Shown: piece by piece, positions 23,557 to 30,274 of the stretch
How the letters are laid out: each line of letters begins with the position of its first letter
Numbering within the stretch: position 1 is the first letter of the stretch
Origin: Chloroflexota bacterium
Lineage (GTDB): Bacteria; Chloroflexota; Dehalococcoidia; UBA2979
Assembly: GCA_009837285.1 (NCBI GenBank)
Contig: VXTU01000027.1
Coordinates: 1 to 40,489 of the forward strand
Direction: 5' to 3'
Length of the DNA: 40,489 nucleotides
Notes under the pieces: generated by a model
What the model saw: only the letters and a program-made list of their open reading frames with translations
Told to the model about the DNA's origin: nothing
Database searches by the model: none
Translations under genes and position numbers: made by a program

Positions 23557-23892
23557 TTAGGGCGATCGGGCGAGCGTCGGAGCTCGCTCCTGCTCAGCAT
23601 CGGATCCAACGGGCTTCGAGTCCGACTGGACGGGATGGAGCCGGAGTTCGACGCGACAGTCGAGGCCAATGGCCACGGCGACGATGCTCTTCAGGGTGAG
23701 GTTGTCGTTGCCTCGCAAGATCTGGTTCACGCGTGCGCGGCTGACGCCCATGGCCCGGGCGAGGTCCGCCTGCGTCATCCCACGCTCTTCCATGCGTGCA
23801 ACGATCTGCTCGCCCACTTCGATCGCGGCCTTGGCGAACTCGTAGTCCGGATCCCCCTGGAACTCATCGATCCAGTCCTGCAGCCTGACCAT
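23557..23892 (-). CDS. XRE-family antitoxin (HigA-like)
   Basis: A 111-residue DNA-binding antitoxin. Residues 35-85 form an XRE helix-turn-helix: MEERGMTQADLARAMGVSRARVNQILRGNDNLTLKSI split over two conserved blocks, with the recognition helix at SRARVNQILRG. The C-terminal tail is polar and probably flexible. The gene follows the RelE/HigB-like toxin gene by 10 bases on the same strand, in the toxin-first order typical of higBA. It should bind the toxin and repress the shared promoter. Confidence 0.83.
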   Translation of the reverse strand: MVRLQDWIDEFQGDPDYEFAKAAIEVGEQIVARMEERGMTQADLARAMGVSRARVNQILRGNDNLTLKSIVAVAIGLDCRVELRLHPVQSDSKPVGSDAEQERAPTLARSP

Positions 23893-23902
23893 GACTCGCC
23901 TC

Positions 23903-24271
23903 TCACTCGCCGATCTCGCTCCGTAGCTCGCTACGAAGGCGTTCGCCTCTGTTCAGTTCACGCCTGGGCGTCTGGCTTGATTTCTTTGTGAAGCCATGCA
24001 ACAGGACGATCCGCCTTCCCGATGCGTAACACCAGAACACCCGCTGTTGCCCCGACCTGAACTCCAGGAAGTCGTAGCCGGTAAGGGGAGTGGATTTCGC
24101 CGGATTGTAGAGCGGTCCATGGTCCGCCACTCGCTCGAGGTGTGCCGCGAGTACGGCGCGATCCTTGCGAGCAAGTCCCGTGAGGAAGTCCACGATCGAA
24201 CTGGTGCCGCCCCGCCGTTCGTAGAGCGACAGCGAGAACTCGGCTCCCTCATGGAACGGTCTCAGGGGCAA
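23903..24271 (-). CDS. RelE/HigB-like toxin (Gp49-type)
   Basis: A protein of up to 122 residues with the RelE-fold Gp49/HigB toxin domain, ribosome-dependent mRNA interferases in known cases. Signature stretches are TSSIVDFLTGLARKDRAVL, YDFLEFRSGQQRVFWCYASG and RIVLLHGFTKKSSQTPRREL, the last with the KK and R residues typical of the active side. The only usual start codon in frame before the domain is TTG 24271, and it overlaps the -10 box of the likely promoter, so the true start is uncertain. The gene precedes its antitoxin gene by 10 bases. Confidence 0.78.
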   Translation of the reverse strand: MPLRPFHEGAEFSLSLYERRGGTSSIVDFLTGLARKDRAVLAAHLERVADHGPLYNPAKSTPLTGYDFLEFRSGQQRVFWCYASGRRIVLLHGFTKKSSQTPRRELNRGERLRSELRSEIGE

Positions 24272-24299
24272 TGTTAAGTCCTGACTTGACAGACTTCAA
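24271..24299 (-). promoter_or_regulatory. Putative promoter/operator of the HigBA-type pair
   Basis: Minus-strand TTGAAG (24294-24299) and TAACAT (24271-24276) are separated by exactly 17 bases. The spacer holds AAGTCAGGACTT, an inverted AAGTC/GACTT repeat, and a further AAGTC half-site just upstream. This layout suits autorepression by the antitoxin. The -10 box overlaps the annotated TTG start of the toxin. Confidence 0.5.
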
Positions 24300-24333
24300 G
24301 CGTGAGCCATTGCACGGGTGGGGGCTGGAGTGG

Positions 24334-24768
24334 CTAACCGCCCAGGATCACGTCGAGGGACACGGGCCCGGCGCCGCCGATCATGAGCGCGAGGAGGGCG
24401 ACGACCATGAGGATGTCGAGTTCGTAGCCCTGCGCGTTCTCGTTGCCCGCGAACGGCAGGCGCAGCTTCACCGCGTTCACCCACGTCGCCACCAACATGC
24501 TCACCGCCAGCGGGATCGCCACCCATGACGTGAACAGGCCCACGACCAGCGCGAGGCCGCCGACGATCTCGAGCGCGGCGACGAGCGGGCCGGCGACGCG
24601 CGGCAGGGGGATGCCGACCTCGCCGAGCCACGAGCTGAAGCCGCCGAGGCCCCGCCGGAGCTTGCCGATGCCGGCGTGTATGAAGATGACGCCGAGGACG
24701 ATGCGTAGCGGCACCATCGCCCAGCCGGCGGAGCACCAGTCGCAAAGGGGTTCGGTCAGCGTTTCCAC
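24334..24768 (-). CDS. DoxX family membrane protein
   Basis: A 144-residue membrane protein with four hydrophobic helices. DoxX-type features are PLRIVLGVIFIHAGIGKLRR, LEIVGGLALVVGLFTSW and the late helix DILMVVALLALMIGG. Members are small quinone- or redox-linked membrane proteins, with function often unclear. It is the last gene downstream of the menaquinone operon on the same strand, but a 94-base gap with a strong hairpin separates it from the hotdog gene, so co-transcription is not certain. The start is GTG 24768. Confidence 0.8.
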   Translation of the reverse strand: METLTEPLCDWCSAGWAMVPLRIVLGVIFIHAGIGKLRRGLGGFSSWLGEVGIPLPRVAGPLVAALEIVGGLALVVGLFTSWVAIPLAVSMLVATWVNAVKLRLPFAGNENAQGYELDILMVVALLALMIGGAGPVSLDVILGG

Positions 24769-24815
24769 GGGTCGCCTCGCCTCGTGTGGCCGGGCGCCTG
24801 CTCGGGAAGCACGAC

Positions 24816-24843
24816 GCCGGTGCGGGGCATGCCCGGCACCGGC
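24816..24843 (-). terminator. Strong hairpin after the men-linked hotdog genes
   Basis: GCCGGTGC and GCACCGGC enclose GGGCA/TGCCC with a single G-G mismatch, a 14-pair-long near-perfect palindrome 20 bases beyond the hotdog gene stop. It likely ends or attenuates the long men transcript before doxX. On the minus strand CTTCCC follows, only a weak T tract. Confidence 0.5.
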
Positions 24844-24862
24844 GCGTGTTCGAGCTACATCC

Positions 24863-25327
24863 CTAGCGCTTCGGCAGCTGCACGACCGCGGTGCCCTGCA
24901 GCGGCCGCTCGCCTCGTTCGTTCTCGAGGTAGATATCGAGCTTGACCGTGCCGGAGCCGTCGCCCTCCTCGGTGTCGGTCACGAGGCCGAGCACCTTAAG
25001 GGCGTCGTCGTGGAGCACCGGGCGGCGGAAGTTCACATCGACGAACTCCACGGTCCCGCCGGTGCCGATCCAGTCAGTGACGAGCTTCGTGAGCCTCGAG
25101 AGGCTGAACGCGCCGGGCACGATCGGCTTCGGGAAGCCGAGCTTCTTCGCACCCTCGGGGTCCGTGAAGCGTCCGTCGCCGGGGCCGCCGCCGGAGCCCA
25201 GTGCGTCTCCCTCCAGGCCCAGATAGCCGAGGACCTGCTCCATGTCCGGCGTCCACTCGTCCTCGAACTCGTCGCCGAGGTCGATGTCGTCGAAGTAGTT
25301 CTGCATGGTGGGGTCGACGGTCTTCAT
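24863..25327 (-). CDS. MaoC-like hotdog protein, C-terminal-half type
   Basis: A 154-residue hotdog-fold protein of the MaoC dehydratase superfamily. The helix and loop read GDGRFTDPEGAKKLGFPKPI then VPGAFSLSRLTKLVTDW, and the strand FVDVNFRRPVLHDD follows. Canonical R-hydratases have DxNPxH just before the DPExA-like turn; here that site reads PGDGRF, so both the Asp and His of the dyad are missing. It is paired with the next hotdog gene, with an ATGA overlap at 25324-25327, and probably forms a heterodimer with it. The chemistry is therefore open: a divergent dehydratase, a thioesterase or a binding subunit. Confidence 0.78.
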   Translation of the reverse strand: MKTVDPTMQNYFDDIDLGDEFEDEWTPDMEQVLGYLGLEGDALGSGGGPGDGRFTDPEGAKKLGFPKPIVPGAFSLSRLTKLVTDWIGTGGTVEFVDVNFRRPVLHDDALKVLGLVTDTEEGDGSGTVKLDIYLENERGERPLQGTAVVQLPKR

Positions 25328-25755
25328 TCGCCGACCTGCCTGCGCACCATGAGCTGGTCGGAGTGGGCGACCTCGTCGCCGTTCTCGTCGCGGTAGGTGA
25401 GACGGCTGACCTGGAAGACCATGGTGCCGCTGCGGCCGGTCTTGGCGTAGACCTCCTTGGCCTGGGCCCAGCCGGTGAGGGTCTGCCCGACCTTCACGGG
25501 CTTGAGCAGCTCCATCCGCGAGCCGGCGTGGAAGCCGGTGTTGCCGAACTTCACCTTGGGGTCCGGTCCGCCGCTAAAGCGCATGCGCTGCAGGTAGCTC
25601 GGCGGGACGAAACCCTGCTCCGTGTAGAGTGGGTTGGTCTCACCCATCAGCTCGCAGTAGTTCGCCACCGTCTCGGCGTCGACGGTGAGGGTGCCGACCT
25701 CCTCCTCGATGCCGATGACGCTCTCGTCGTACTCGAATACCGGTTCTTCGCTCAT
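25324..25755 (-). CDS. MaoC_N/FAS1-like hotdog protein, N-terminal-half type
   Basis: A 143-residue hotdog protein of the MaoC N-terminal-domain type. The central part reads ANYCELMGETNPLYTEQGF, aligned with the family's GDxNPIHxD, so Glu replaces Asp and Tyr replaces His. Strands GNTGFHAGSRMELLKPVKVG and MVFQVSRLTYRDENGDEV are typical. In HadAB-like dimers this half is often non-catalytic while its partner holds the active site, but the partner here also lacks it. It overlaps the PHP gene by 4 bases upstream and the other hotdog gene by 4 bases downstream, tying it to the menaquinone operon. Confidence 0.8.
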   Translation of the reverse strand: MSEEPVFEYDESVIGIEEEVGTLTVDAETVANYCELMGETNPLYTEQGFVPPSYLQRMRFSGGPDPKVKFGNTGFHAGSRMELLKPVKVGQTLTGWAQAKEVYAKTGRSGTMVFQVSRLTYRDENGDEVAHSDQLMVRRQVGE

Positions 25756-26429
25756 ACCGCCTCTTCCTCGAGCGTCTGCTCGATAGTCACCGGATAGTAG
25801 TCTCCCGACGCCAGTTGCTCCACCAGCTCCTCGATGGTGGCGATCGGCCGGGCGAACGCCGTCAAGCAGCGGCCGATGGCGCTGACGTAGTGGGCGTCGC
25901 TGCCACCGACCAGGTGCAGCCCGTGCTCCTTCGCGAACTCGGTACCGATCTCGTTCTCGTGGTCGGAGCTGCCGCCGTTGAGCGTCTCGGCGGCCTCGAC
26001 GTATTCGGGGTCGTAGCCGTTGGCGACGTGCTCCGCCATGCCGATGCTCGGCCGGCCCGCGTGTGCGGCGACGGCGAAGCCGCCCGTCTCGCGCGCGACG
26101 CGGAACACGTCGGCGGGCGGGAGCCGCGTCGAGGTGAAGTCGAAGTGGCGCGCGAACTCGGGGGTGATCCCGAAGACGAGCACGTGGCCGACGGTGGTTT
26201 CCAGCTCCGCGCCCCGCAGCACCACCGTCTCGTACTGCTCAGCGAGCGCGTCGTAGCTCACACTCGGGTCGAACTGGCGGTGCTCGGTCAGGACGAAGCC
26301 GTCGACGTGGAATCCACGCCGGCGACGCGAGGCGATCCACTTCAGGTAGCCCTCGACGGTGCCGCCCGCGTCGTCGGACGCGTCGGTGGAGTGCGAGTGG
26401 AGGTCGAGGTAGAAGCGGCGTCCGGCGAT
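25752..26429 (-). CDS. PHP-domain metal-dependent phosphoesterase with probable ATC start
   Basis: A PHP-superfamily hydrolase of about 225 residues. Metal-binding residues are all there when the frame is read from 26429: His11 and His13 (LDLHSHSTDASDD), Glu49-His50 (FVLTEHRQF), GAELETTVGH, AAHAGRPS and GGSDAHYVS. Members cleave phosphoesters or remove phosphate from histidinol phosphate or polymerase products; the target here is unknown. No ATG, GTG or TTG exists in frame before the HxH motif. ATC at 26427-26429 has AAGGA 7 bases upstream. The first usual start, GTG 26261, would delete HxH and the EH pair. Its stop overlaps the hotdog gene start by 4 bases, and menC ends 79 bases upstream. 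Confidence 0.75.
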   Translation of the reverse strand: MAGRRFYLDLHSHSTDASDDAGGTVEGYLKWIASRRRRGFHVDGFVLTEHRQFDPSVSYDALAEQYETVVLRGAELETTVGHVLVFGITPEFARHFDFTSTRLPPADVFRVARETGGFAVAAHAGRPSIGMAEHVANGYDPEYVEAAETLNGGSSDHENEIGTEFAKEHGLHLVGGSDAHYVSAIGRCLTAFARPIATIEELVEQLASGDYYPVTIEQTLEEEAV

Positions 26430-26508
26430 GACACGGTCCTTCCGGCGGGCGCGGAGTCGCCATTCTCCGCAGCGTGCGCCGTGGCCGTCAATGCGACCCG
26501 GTACCGAT

Positions 26509-27612
26509 TCAGCCGCCGACCTCGATCCACGGCCCCGTGGCCGCTCTGCCGAGTCTCATCGTGTCGAGGTCGACTCCCAGGCCCGGCTGCTCCGGGAGCG
26601 CCAGCGTCCCGTCGGACGGACGCAGAGAATCGACCACGATATCGGCCGCGAGGTGGTCGGCCGTCGCGAGGCCATGCGCGGGATCGGGGAGCGCTTCGAC
26701 CGACGGCACGGCGGCTGCGAGGTGCAGCGCGGCGGCGACGCCGATGCCGGCGTCGAACGTCGTCGTAACGATGCACGGCACTCCCTGCGCTGACGCCTCG
26801 TTCGCGAGTGCGAGCGCGGGCCGAAGTCCGCCGAGCCGCATGGGCTTCAACACCAGTGCGGTCACCGCGCCGGCGGCGAGCAGGGCTCGACCATCGTCGA
26901 CTGACTGGACACCCTCGTCGGCCGCGACGAGGCACCGGGCGTCACGGCTGAGCCGGGCGAGTGCCTCCGTAGCGCCGACGGGTACGGGCTGCTCGACGAG
27001 TTCGAGTTCGCAGCCGTCCAGGCGGCGCAGTGTGTCCGCCGCGGTGTCCTCGTCCCAGCCGCCGTTGGCGTCGAGCCGGATCTCCAGTTCGGGCATGGCA
27101 ATGCGGATAAGACGGATGCGGCGCACGTCCTCGTCGGGGGCCTTGGCGCCGACCTTCATCTTCAGCGTGCGGAATCCGGCCTCCACGGCCTCGCGGACCT
27201 CCTCCAGCACCCGCTCGGGCGGCCCGTCGCCGATCACGGCATTGGCGGCGACGCCGGCGCGAGGCGAGTCCGTCAGCAGCGCCGCTACGGGCAGCCCCTC
27301 TCGGCGACCCTCGAGGTCCAGCTCGGCTACGTCCAGTGCACACCGGAGGGCGGCCGCACCGGGTGCGTCGAGGTCTGCCGGGATGCCGTCGAGCAGGTCG
27401 GGCGCGTGTGCGCCCAGCAGCGCGAGCACGTCGCGGGCGCTGCCCTCGCCGAACTCCGGGAGCGGCGAGGCCTCGCCGAGCCCTCGCACGCCTTCGGAGT
27501 CGGCGAGCTCTACGACGACGCCCGCGCGGTACTCGATCGCCGCGCGCGCGGTCTGCATGGGTGTGCGCATTGGGAGACGGAACGGGCGGTAGCGGAGGCG
27601 CGCGATGGACAT
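26509..27612 (-). CDS. menC: o-Succinylbenzoate synthase
   Basis: A 367-residue enolase-superfamily enzyme that dehydrates SHCHC to o-succinylbenzoate in menaquinone synthesis. The active-site residues are in place: Lys151 and Lys153 (LKMKVG), Asp181 (RLDANGGW), Glu207 (VEQPV), Asp232 (AADEGV) and Lys256 (LVLKPMRLGG). The enolase superfamily also holds muconate cycloisomerases and dipeptide epimerases, but the position directly after menA and in line with menF, menD, menH and menB makes MenC clearly the best call. ATG 27612 follows the menA stop by 13 bases. Confidence 0.9.
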   Translation of the reverse strand: MSIARLRYRPFRLPMRTPMQTARAAIEYRAGVVVELADSEGVRGLGEASPLPEFGEGSARDVLALLGAHAPDLLDGIPADLDAPGAAALRCALDVAELDLEGRREGLPVAALLTDSPRAGVAANAVIGDGPPERVLEEVREAVEAGFRTLKMKVGAKAPDEDVRRIRLIRIAMPELEIRLDANGGWDEDTAADTLRRLDGCELELVEQPVPVGATEALARLSRDARCLVAADEGVQSVDDGRALLAAGAVTALVLKPMRLGGLRPALALANEASAQGVPCIVTTTFDAGIGVAAALHLAAAVPSVEALPDPAHGLATADHLAADIVVDSLRPSDGTLALPEQPGLGVDLDTMRLGRAATGPWIEVGG

Positions 27613-27625
27613 CGCGGCGATCGTG

Positions 27626-28540
27626 TCAGACGGCGAGCCCGATGGCGAGGAGCACGCCTAGGGCAAGGTGCAGACGTGCCGTGGCGCGCAGCGCCGCGTT
27701 GAGCGTCGGGCCGTCGGTGCTGGTCATCACCGCGCGCACGGGCGAGACGGCGAGGGGGACGCTCAGCCACGCGAGCAGCGTCCACGCGCCGAAGCCGTCG
27801 ATGGGCGCGAGCGCGGCGGCGCTCAGGTACGCGACGGCCACGGTCGCGACGAAGAGCCATCGCGCGGGCTGCCGACCGATCATCACGGCGAGCGTGCGCT
27901 TGCCGGCCGCCTCGTCGGTCTCGATGTCGCGGATGTTGTTGACCATCAGGATCGCGGTCACGGTGCAACCGACGGGGACTGCGGTGGCGACGGCCGCGGA
28001 CGTGATCGCTCCGGCCTGCACGTAGTACGTGCCGACGACCGCGACGAGGCCGAAGAAGATGAACACGAAGAGGTCGCCCAGGCCGTGGTAGCCGAACGGC
28101 CACGGCCCGCCCGTGTAGGCCAGCGCGGCCAGCATCGCCGCGATGCCAGCGGCAGCGACCGGCCACCCTGCGACGGCGACGAGGTAGATCCCCGCCAGCG
28201 TCGCGATGCCGAACGCCACGACGAGGCCGCCGATCACCTGCCGCTCGCTGAGGATCCCGAGCTGCGTGACGCGCGGCGGGCCGATGCGGTCGGCGGTGTC
28301 CGCGCCCCGGCGGAAGTCGAAGACGTCGTTGGCGAGGTTTGCACCCACCTGGAGGGCGAGCGCGCCGAGCATGGCGGCGGCGGCGGGGCCCGCCTGCGCC
28401 TCGCCCGCGTGCAGCGCCACGGCCGTGCCGACCACGACGGGCGTGGCCGCGGCCGTGAGTGTCGCCGGACGCGCGGCCAGCACCCACGCGCCGACGCGCG
28501 AAGGACCGTCTTCGGCCGCTGGCGGCGAGGCCCGTTGCAT
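27626..28540 (-). CDS. menA: 1,4-Dihydroxy-2-naphthoate polyprenyltransferase
   Basis: A 304-residue integral membrane prenyltransferase of the UbiA family that attaches the isoprenoid tail to dihydroxynaphthoate, giving demethylmenaquinone. The first aspartate-rich motif is NDVFDFRRGADTADR (Asn71-Asp81), the second NNIRDIETDEAAGKRTLAV. About eight membrane helices are seen. ATG 28540 is taken since GAGG lies 8 bases upstream and the frame before it is not conserved. Two short gaps (23 and 13 bases) link it to menB and menC. Confidence 0.92.
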   Translation of the reverse strand: MQRASPPAAEDGPSRVGAWVLAARPATLTAAATPVVVGTAVALHAGEAQAGPAAAAMLGALALQVGANLANDVFDFRRGADTADRIGPPRVTQLGILSERQVIGGLVVAFGIATLAGIYLVAVAGWPVAAAGIAAMLAALAYTGGPWPFGYHGLGDLFVFIFFGLVAVVGTYYVQAGAITSAAVATAVPVGCTVTAILMVNNIRDIETDEAAGKRTLAVMIGRQPARWLFVATVAVAYLSAAALAPIDGFGAWTLLAWLSVPLAVSPVRAVMTSTDGPTLNAALRATARLHLALGVLLAIGLAV

Positions 28541-28563
28541 CGCGTCGACCTCGATGGGCGCGG

Positions 28564-29400
28564 TCAGGGCAGGCGCGGGTACTTCGTGAAGTCCGGCGTG
28601 CGCTTCTCCAGGAAGGCGTTGCGGCCCTCCTTGCCCTCGTCGGTGCGGTAGAACAGCGAGGTCGCGTCGCCCGCGATCTGCTGCAGGCCGACGATGCCGT
28701 CGGTGTCGGCGAGGAAGCCCATCTTCATGAAGCGGATCGCGGTCGGGCTGTGCGCGAGGATCTCGCGCGCCCACTGCACGCCCTCTGCCTCGAGCTGGTC
28801 GGGCGGGACCACGGCGTTGACCAGGCCCATCTCCATCGCCTCCTGTGCGCTGTACTGGCGGCACAGGTACCAGATCTCGCGGGCCTTCTTGTGGCCGACG
28901 ATGCGCGCGAGCTGCGCCGCGCCCAGGCCCGCGTCGAACGAACCGACGCGCGGCCCGACTTGGCCGAGGCGGGCCGTCTCGGACGCGATCGAGAGGTCGC
29001 AGACGACGTGCAGGACGTGGCCGCCGCCGATCGCGTAGCCGTTGACGAGCGCGATCACGGGCTTCGGCATCGAGCGGATGTAGCGCTGCAGCGGCAGCAC
29101 GTTGAGCGTCGGGATGCCGTCGTCGCCGACGTAGCCGCCCTCGCCCCGCACGCGCTGGTCGCCGCCCGTGCAGAACGCGCGCTGGCCCTCGCCTGTGAGC
29201 AGCACGACGCCGATATCGGGGTCCATGTGCGCGTCCTCGAAGGCCCACGCCATCTGATCCAGGGTCTGGGGGCGGAAGGCGTTGAGCACCTCCGGCCGGT
29301 TCATCGTGATCTTCGCGATGCCCTCGGCCTTGTGGTAGTAGATGTCGCTGTGGTCGCCGATCTGCTCCCACTCGATCGCCTGGGTGGCCTCCGTTGTCAT
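28564..29400 (-). CDS. menB: 1,4-Dihydroxy-2-naphthoyl-CoA synthase
   Basis: A 278-residue crotonase-fold enzyme that closes the naphthoate ring from o-succinylbenzoyl-CoA. Typical MenB parts are [60 protein letters not shown] and [21 protein letters not shown]. The GSFDAG loop with Asp and the C-terminal [16 protein letters not shown], which reaches into the neighbouring active site, separate it from ordinary enoyl-CoA hydratases. It follows menH by 26 bases. Confidence 0.94.
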   Translation of the reverse strand: MTTEATQAIEWEQIGDHSDIYYHKAEGIAKITMNRPEVLNAFRPQTLDQMAWAFEDAHMDPDIGVVLLTGEGQRAFCTGGDQRVRGEGGYVGDDGIPTLNVLPLQRYIRSMPKPVIALVNGYAIGGGHVLHVVCDLSIASETARLGQVGPRVGSFDAGLGAAQLARIVGHKKAREIWYLCRQYSAQEAMEMGLVNAVVPPDQLEAEGVQWAREILAHSPTAIRFMKMGFLADTDGIVGLQQIAGDATSLFYRTDEGKEGRNAFLEKRTPDFTKYPRLP

Positions 29401-29426
29401 CGTGGTCTCCGCTCCGTCTTCGCGTG

Positions 29427-30269
29427 TCAGGCCTTCGCCGCCGCGCGTGCGCCCGGGTAGGCGCGGCGCAGGAACTCGAGCAGCGGGCGCCGGAACGCCT
29501 CGGGACGCTCGAGGTGCGCGGCGTGCCCTGCGCCCTCGATCGCATGCATCGTAGCGTCCGGCATCGTGCGCGCCATATCCCGGCCGATCTCGACGTACTT
29601 CGTGTCCAGTGCACCGGCGATCAGGAGCGCCGGCACGTCGATGGCGCCGCCGCGATCCTGCAGCGGGTCCTGCGCGCCGGCGCCCATCCCGCGAAGCGAG
29701 TTCGCGAGGCCCGTCGCCGTGTTCGCCGTGCGTGTGGCGCGGATCGCCGCGCGCGTCTCGGGCGGCAGCGCGAGCTGCGTGGCGAACAGCGGCACCTGCT
29801 CCCAGGTGTCGATGAACGCATCGACCCCGTCGCGCTCGATGCGGTTCGCCATCGCCTCGTCACTGCGCACGCGCGCGGCACGCTCCTCGGGGTCCGCGAT
29901 GCCGGGCGAGGCGCCTTCGAGGATCAGCGCATCGACGGCCTCGGGGTGCTGCGCGACGACCTGGAGCGCCGTGCGTCCTCCGAGCGAGTAGCCGAGCCAC
30001 GCCGCACGGTCGTGGCCGAGGCCGCGCACCAGGGCGACGAGGTCCGTCGCGGCGCGGGCCATCCGGTAGCGCTCGACGTCCTTCGGCGCGCCGGAGCGGC
30101 CGTGGCCGACGAGGTCCGGGGCGATCACGGTGTAGGCCTCGGCGAGGTCCGCCGTCAGGCCGGCCCACGTATCGGCGGAGCCGGTGAAGCCGTGCAGCAG
30201 CACGAGCGGCGGGCCGGCCCCCGCCACCTCGGCGTGCAGCCCCAGTCCGTCGACGTCGAACCGCGGCAT
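29427..30269 (-). CDS. menH: SHCHC synthase
   Basis: A 280-residue alpha/beta hydrolase-fold lyase that removes pyruvate from SEPHCHC to give SHCHC. The oxyanion region is [12 protein letters not shown], the nucleophile Ser95 in [13 protein letters not shown], the acid in IAGALDTKY, and the His in [13 protein letters not shown]. These suit MenH, and the gene lies between menD and menB. The N-terminal motif and triad are complete, unlike the hydrolase at 15541. Confidence 0.9.
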   Translation of the reverse strand: MPRFDVDGLGLHAEVAGAGPPLVLLHGFTGSADTWAGLTADLAEAYTVIAPDLVGHGRSGAPKDVERYRMARAATDLVALVRGLGHDRAAWLGYSLGGRTALQVVAQHPEAVDALILEGASPGIADPEERAARVRSDEAMANRIERDGVDAFIDTWEQVPLFATQLALPPETRAAIRATRTANTATGLANSLRGMGAGAQDPLQDRGGAIDVPALLIAGALDTKYVEIGRDMARTMPDATMHAIEGAGHAAHLERPEAFRRPLLEFLRRAYPGARAAAKA

Positions 30270-30274
30270 CGGCG

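Noticed and set aside
23115-24271. Complete Thoeris system
   Set aside because: Only the TIR partner is present; no ThsA-like NADase or SLOG-domain gene is adjacent.
24863-25327. Firm call as the menaquinone thioesterase MenI
   Set aside because: Hotdog fold and position fit, but the sequence is of the MaoC type and no thioesterase acid can be identified, so it stays a hypothesis.
25752-26261. Short PHP gene starting at GTG 26261
   Set aside because: It would lack the HxH and EH metal ligands that are present, in frame and conserved, just upstream.
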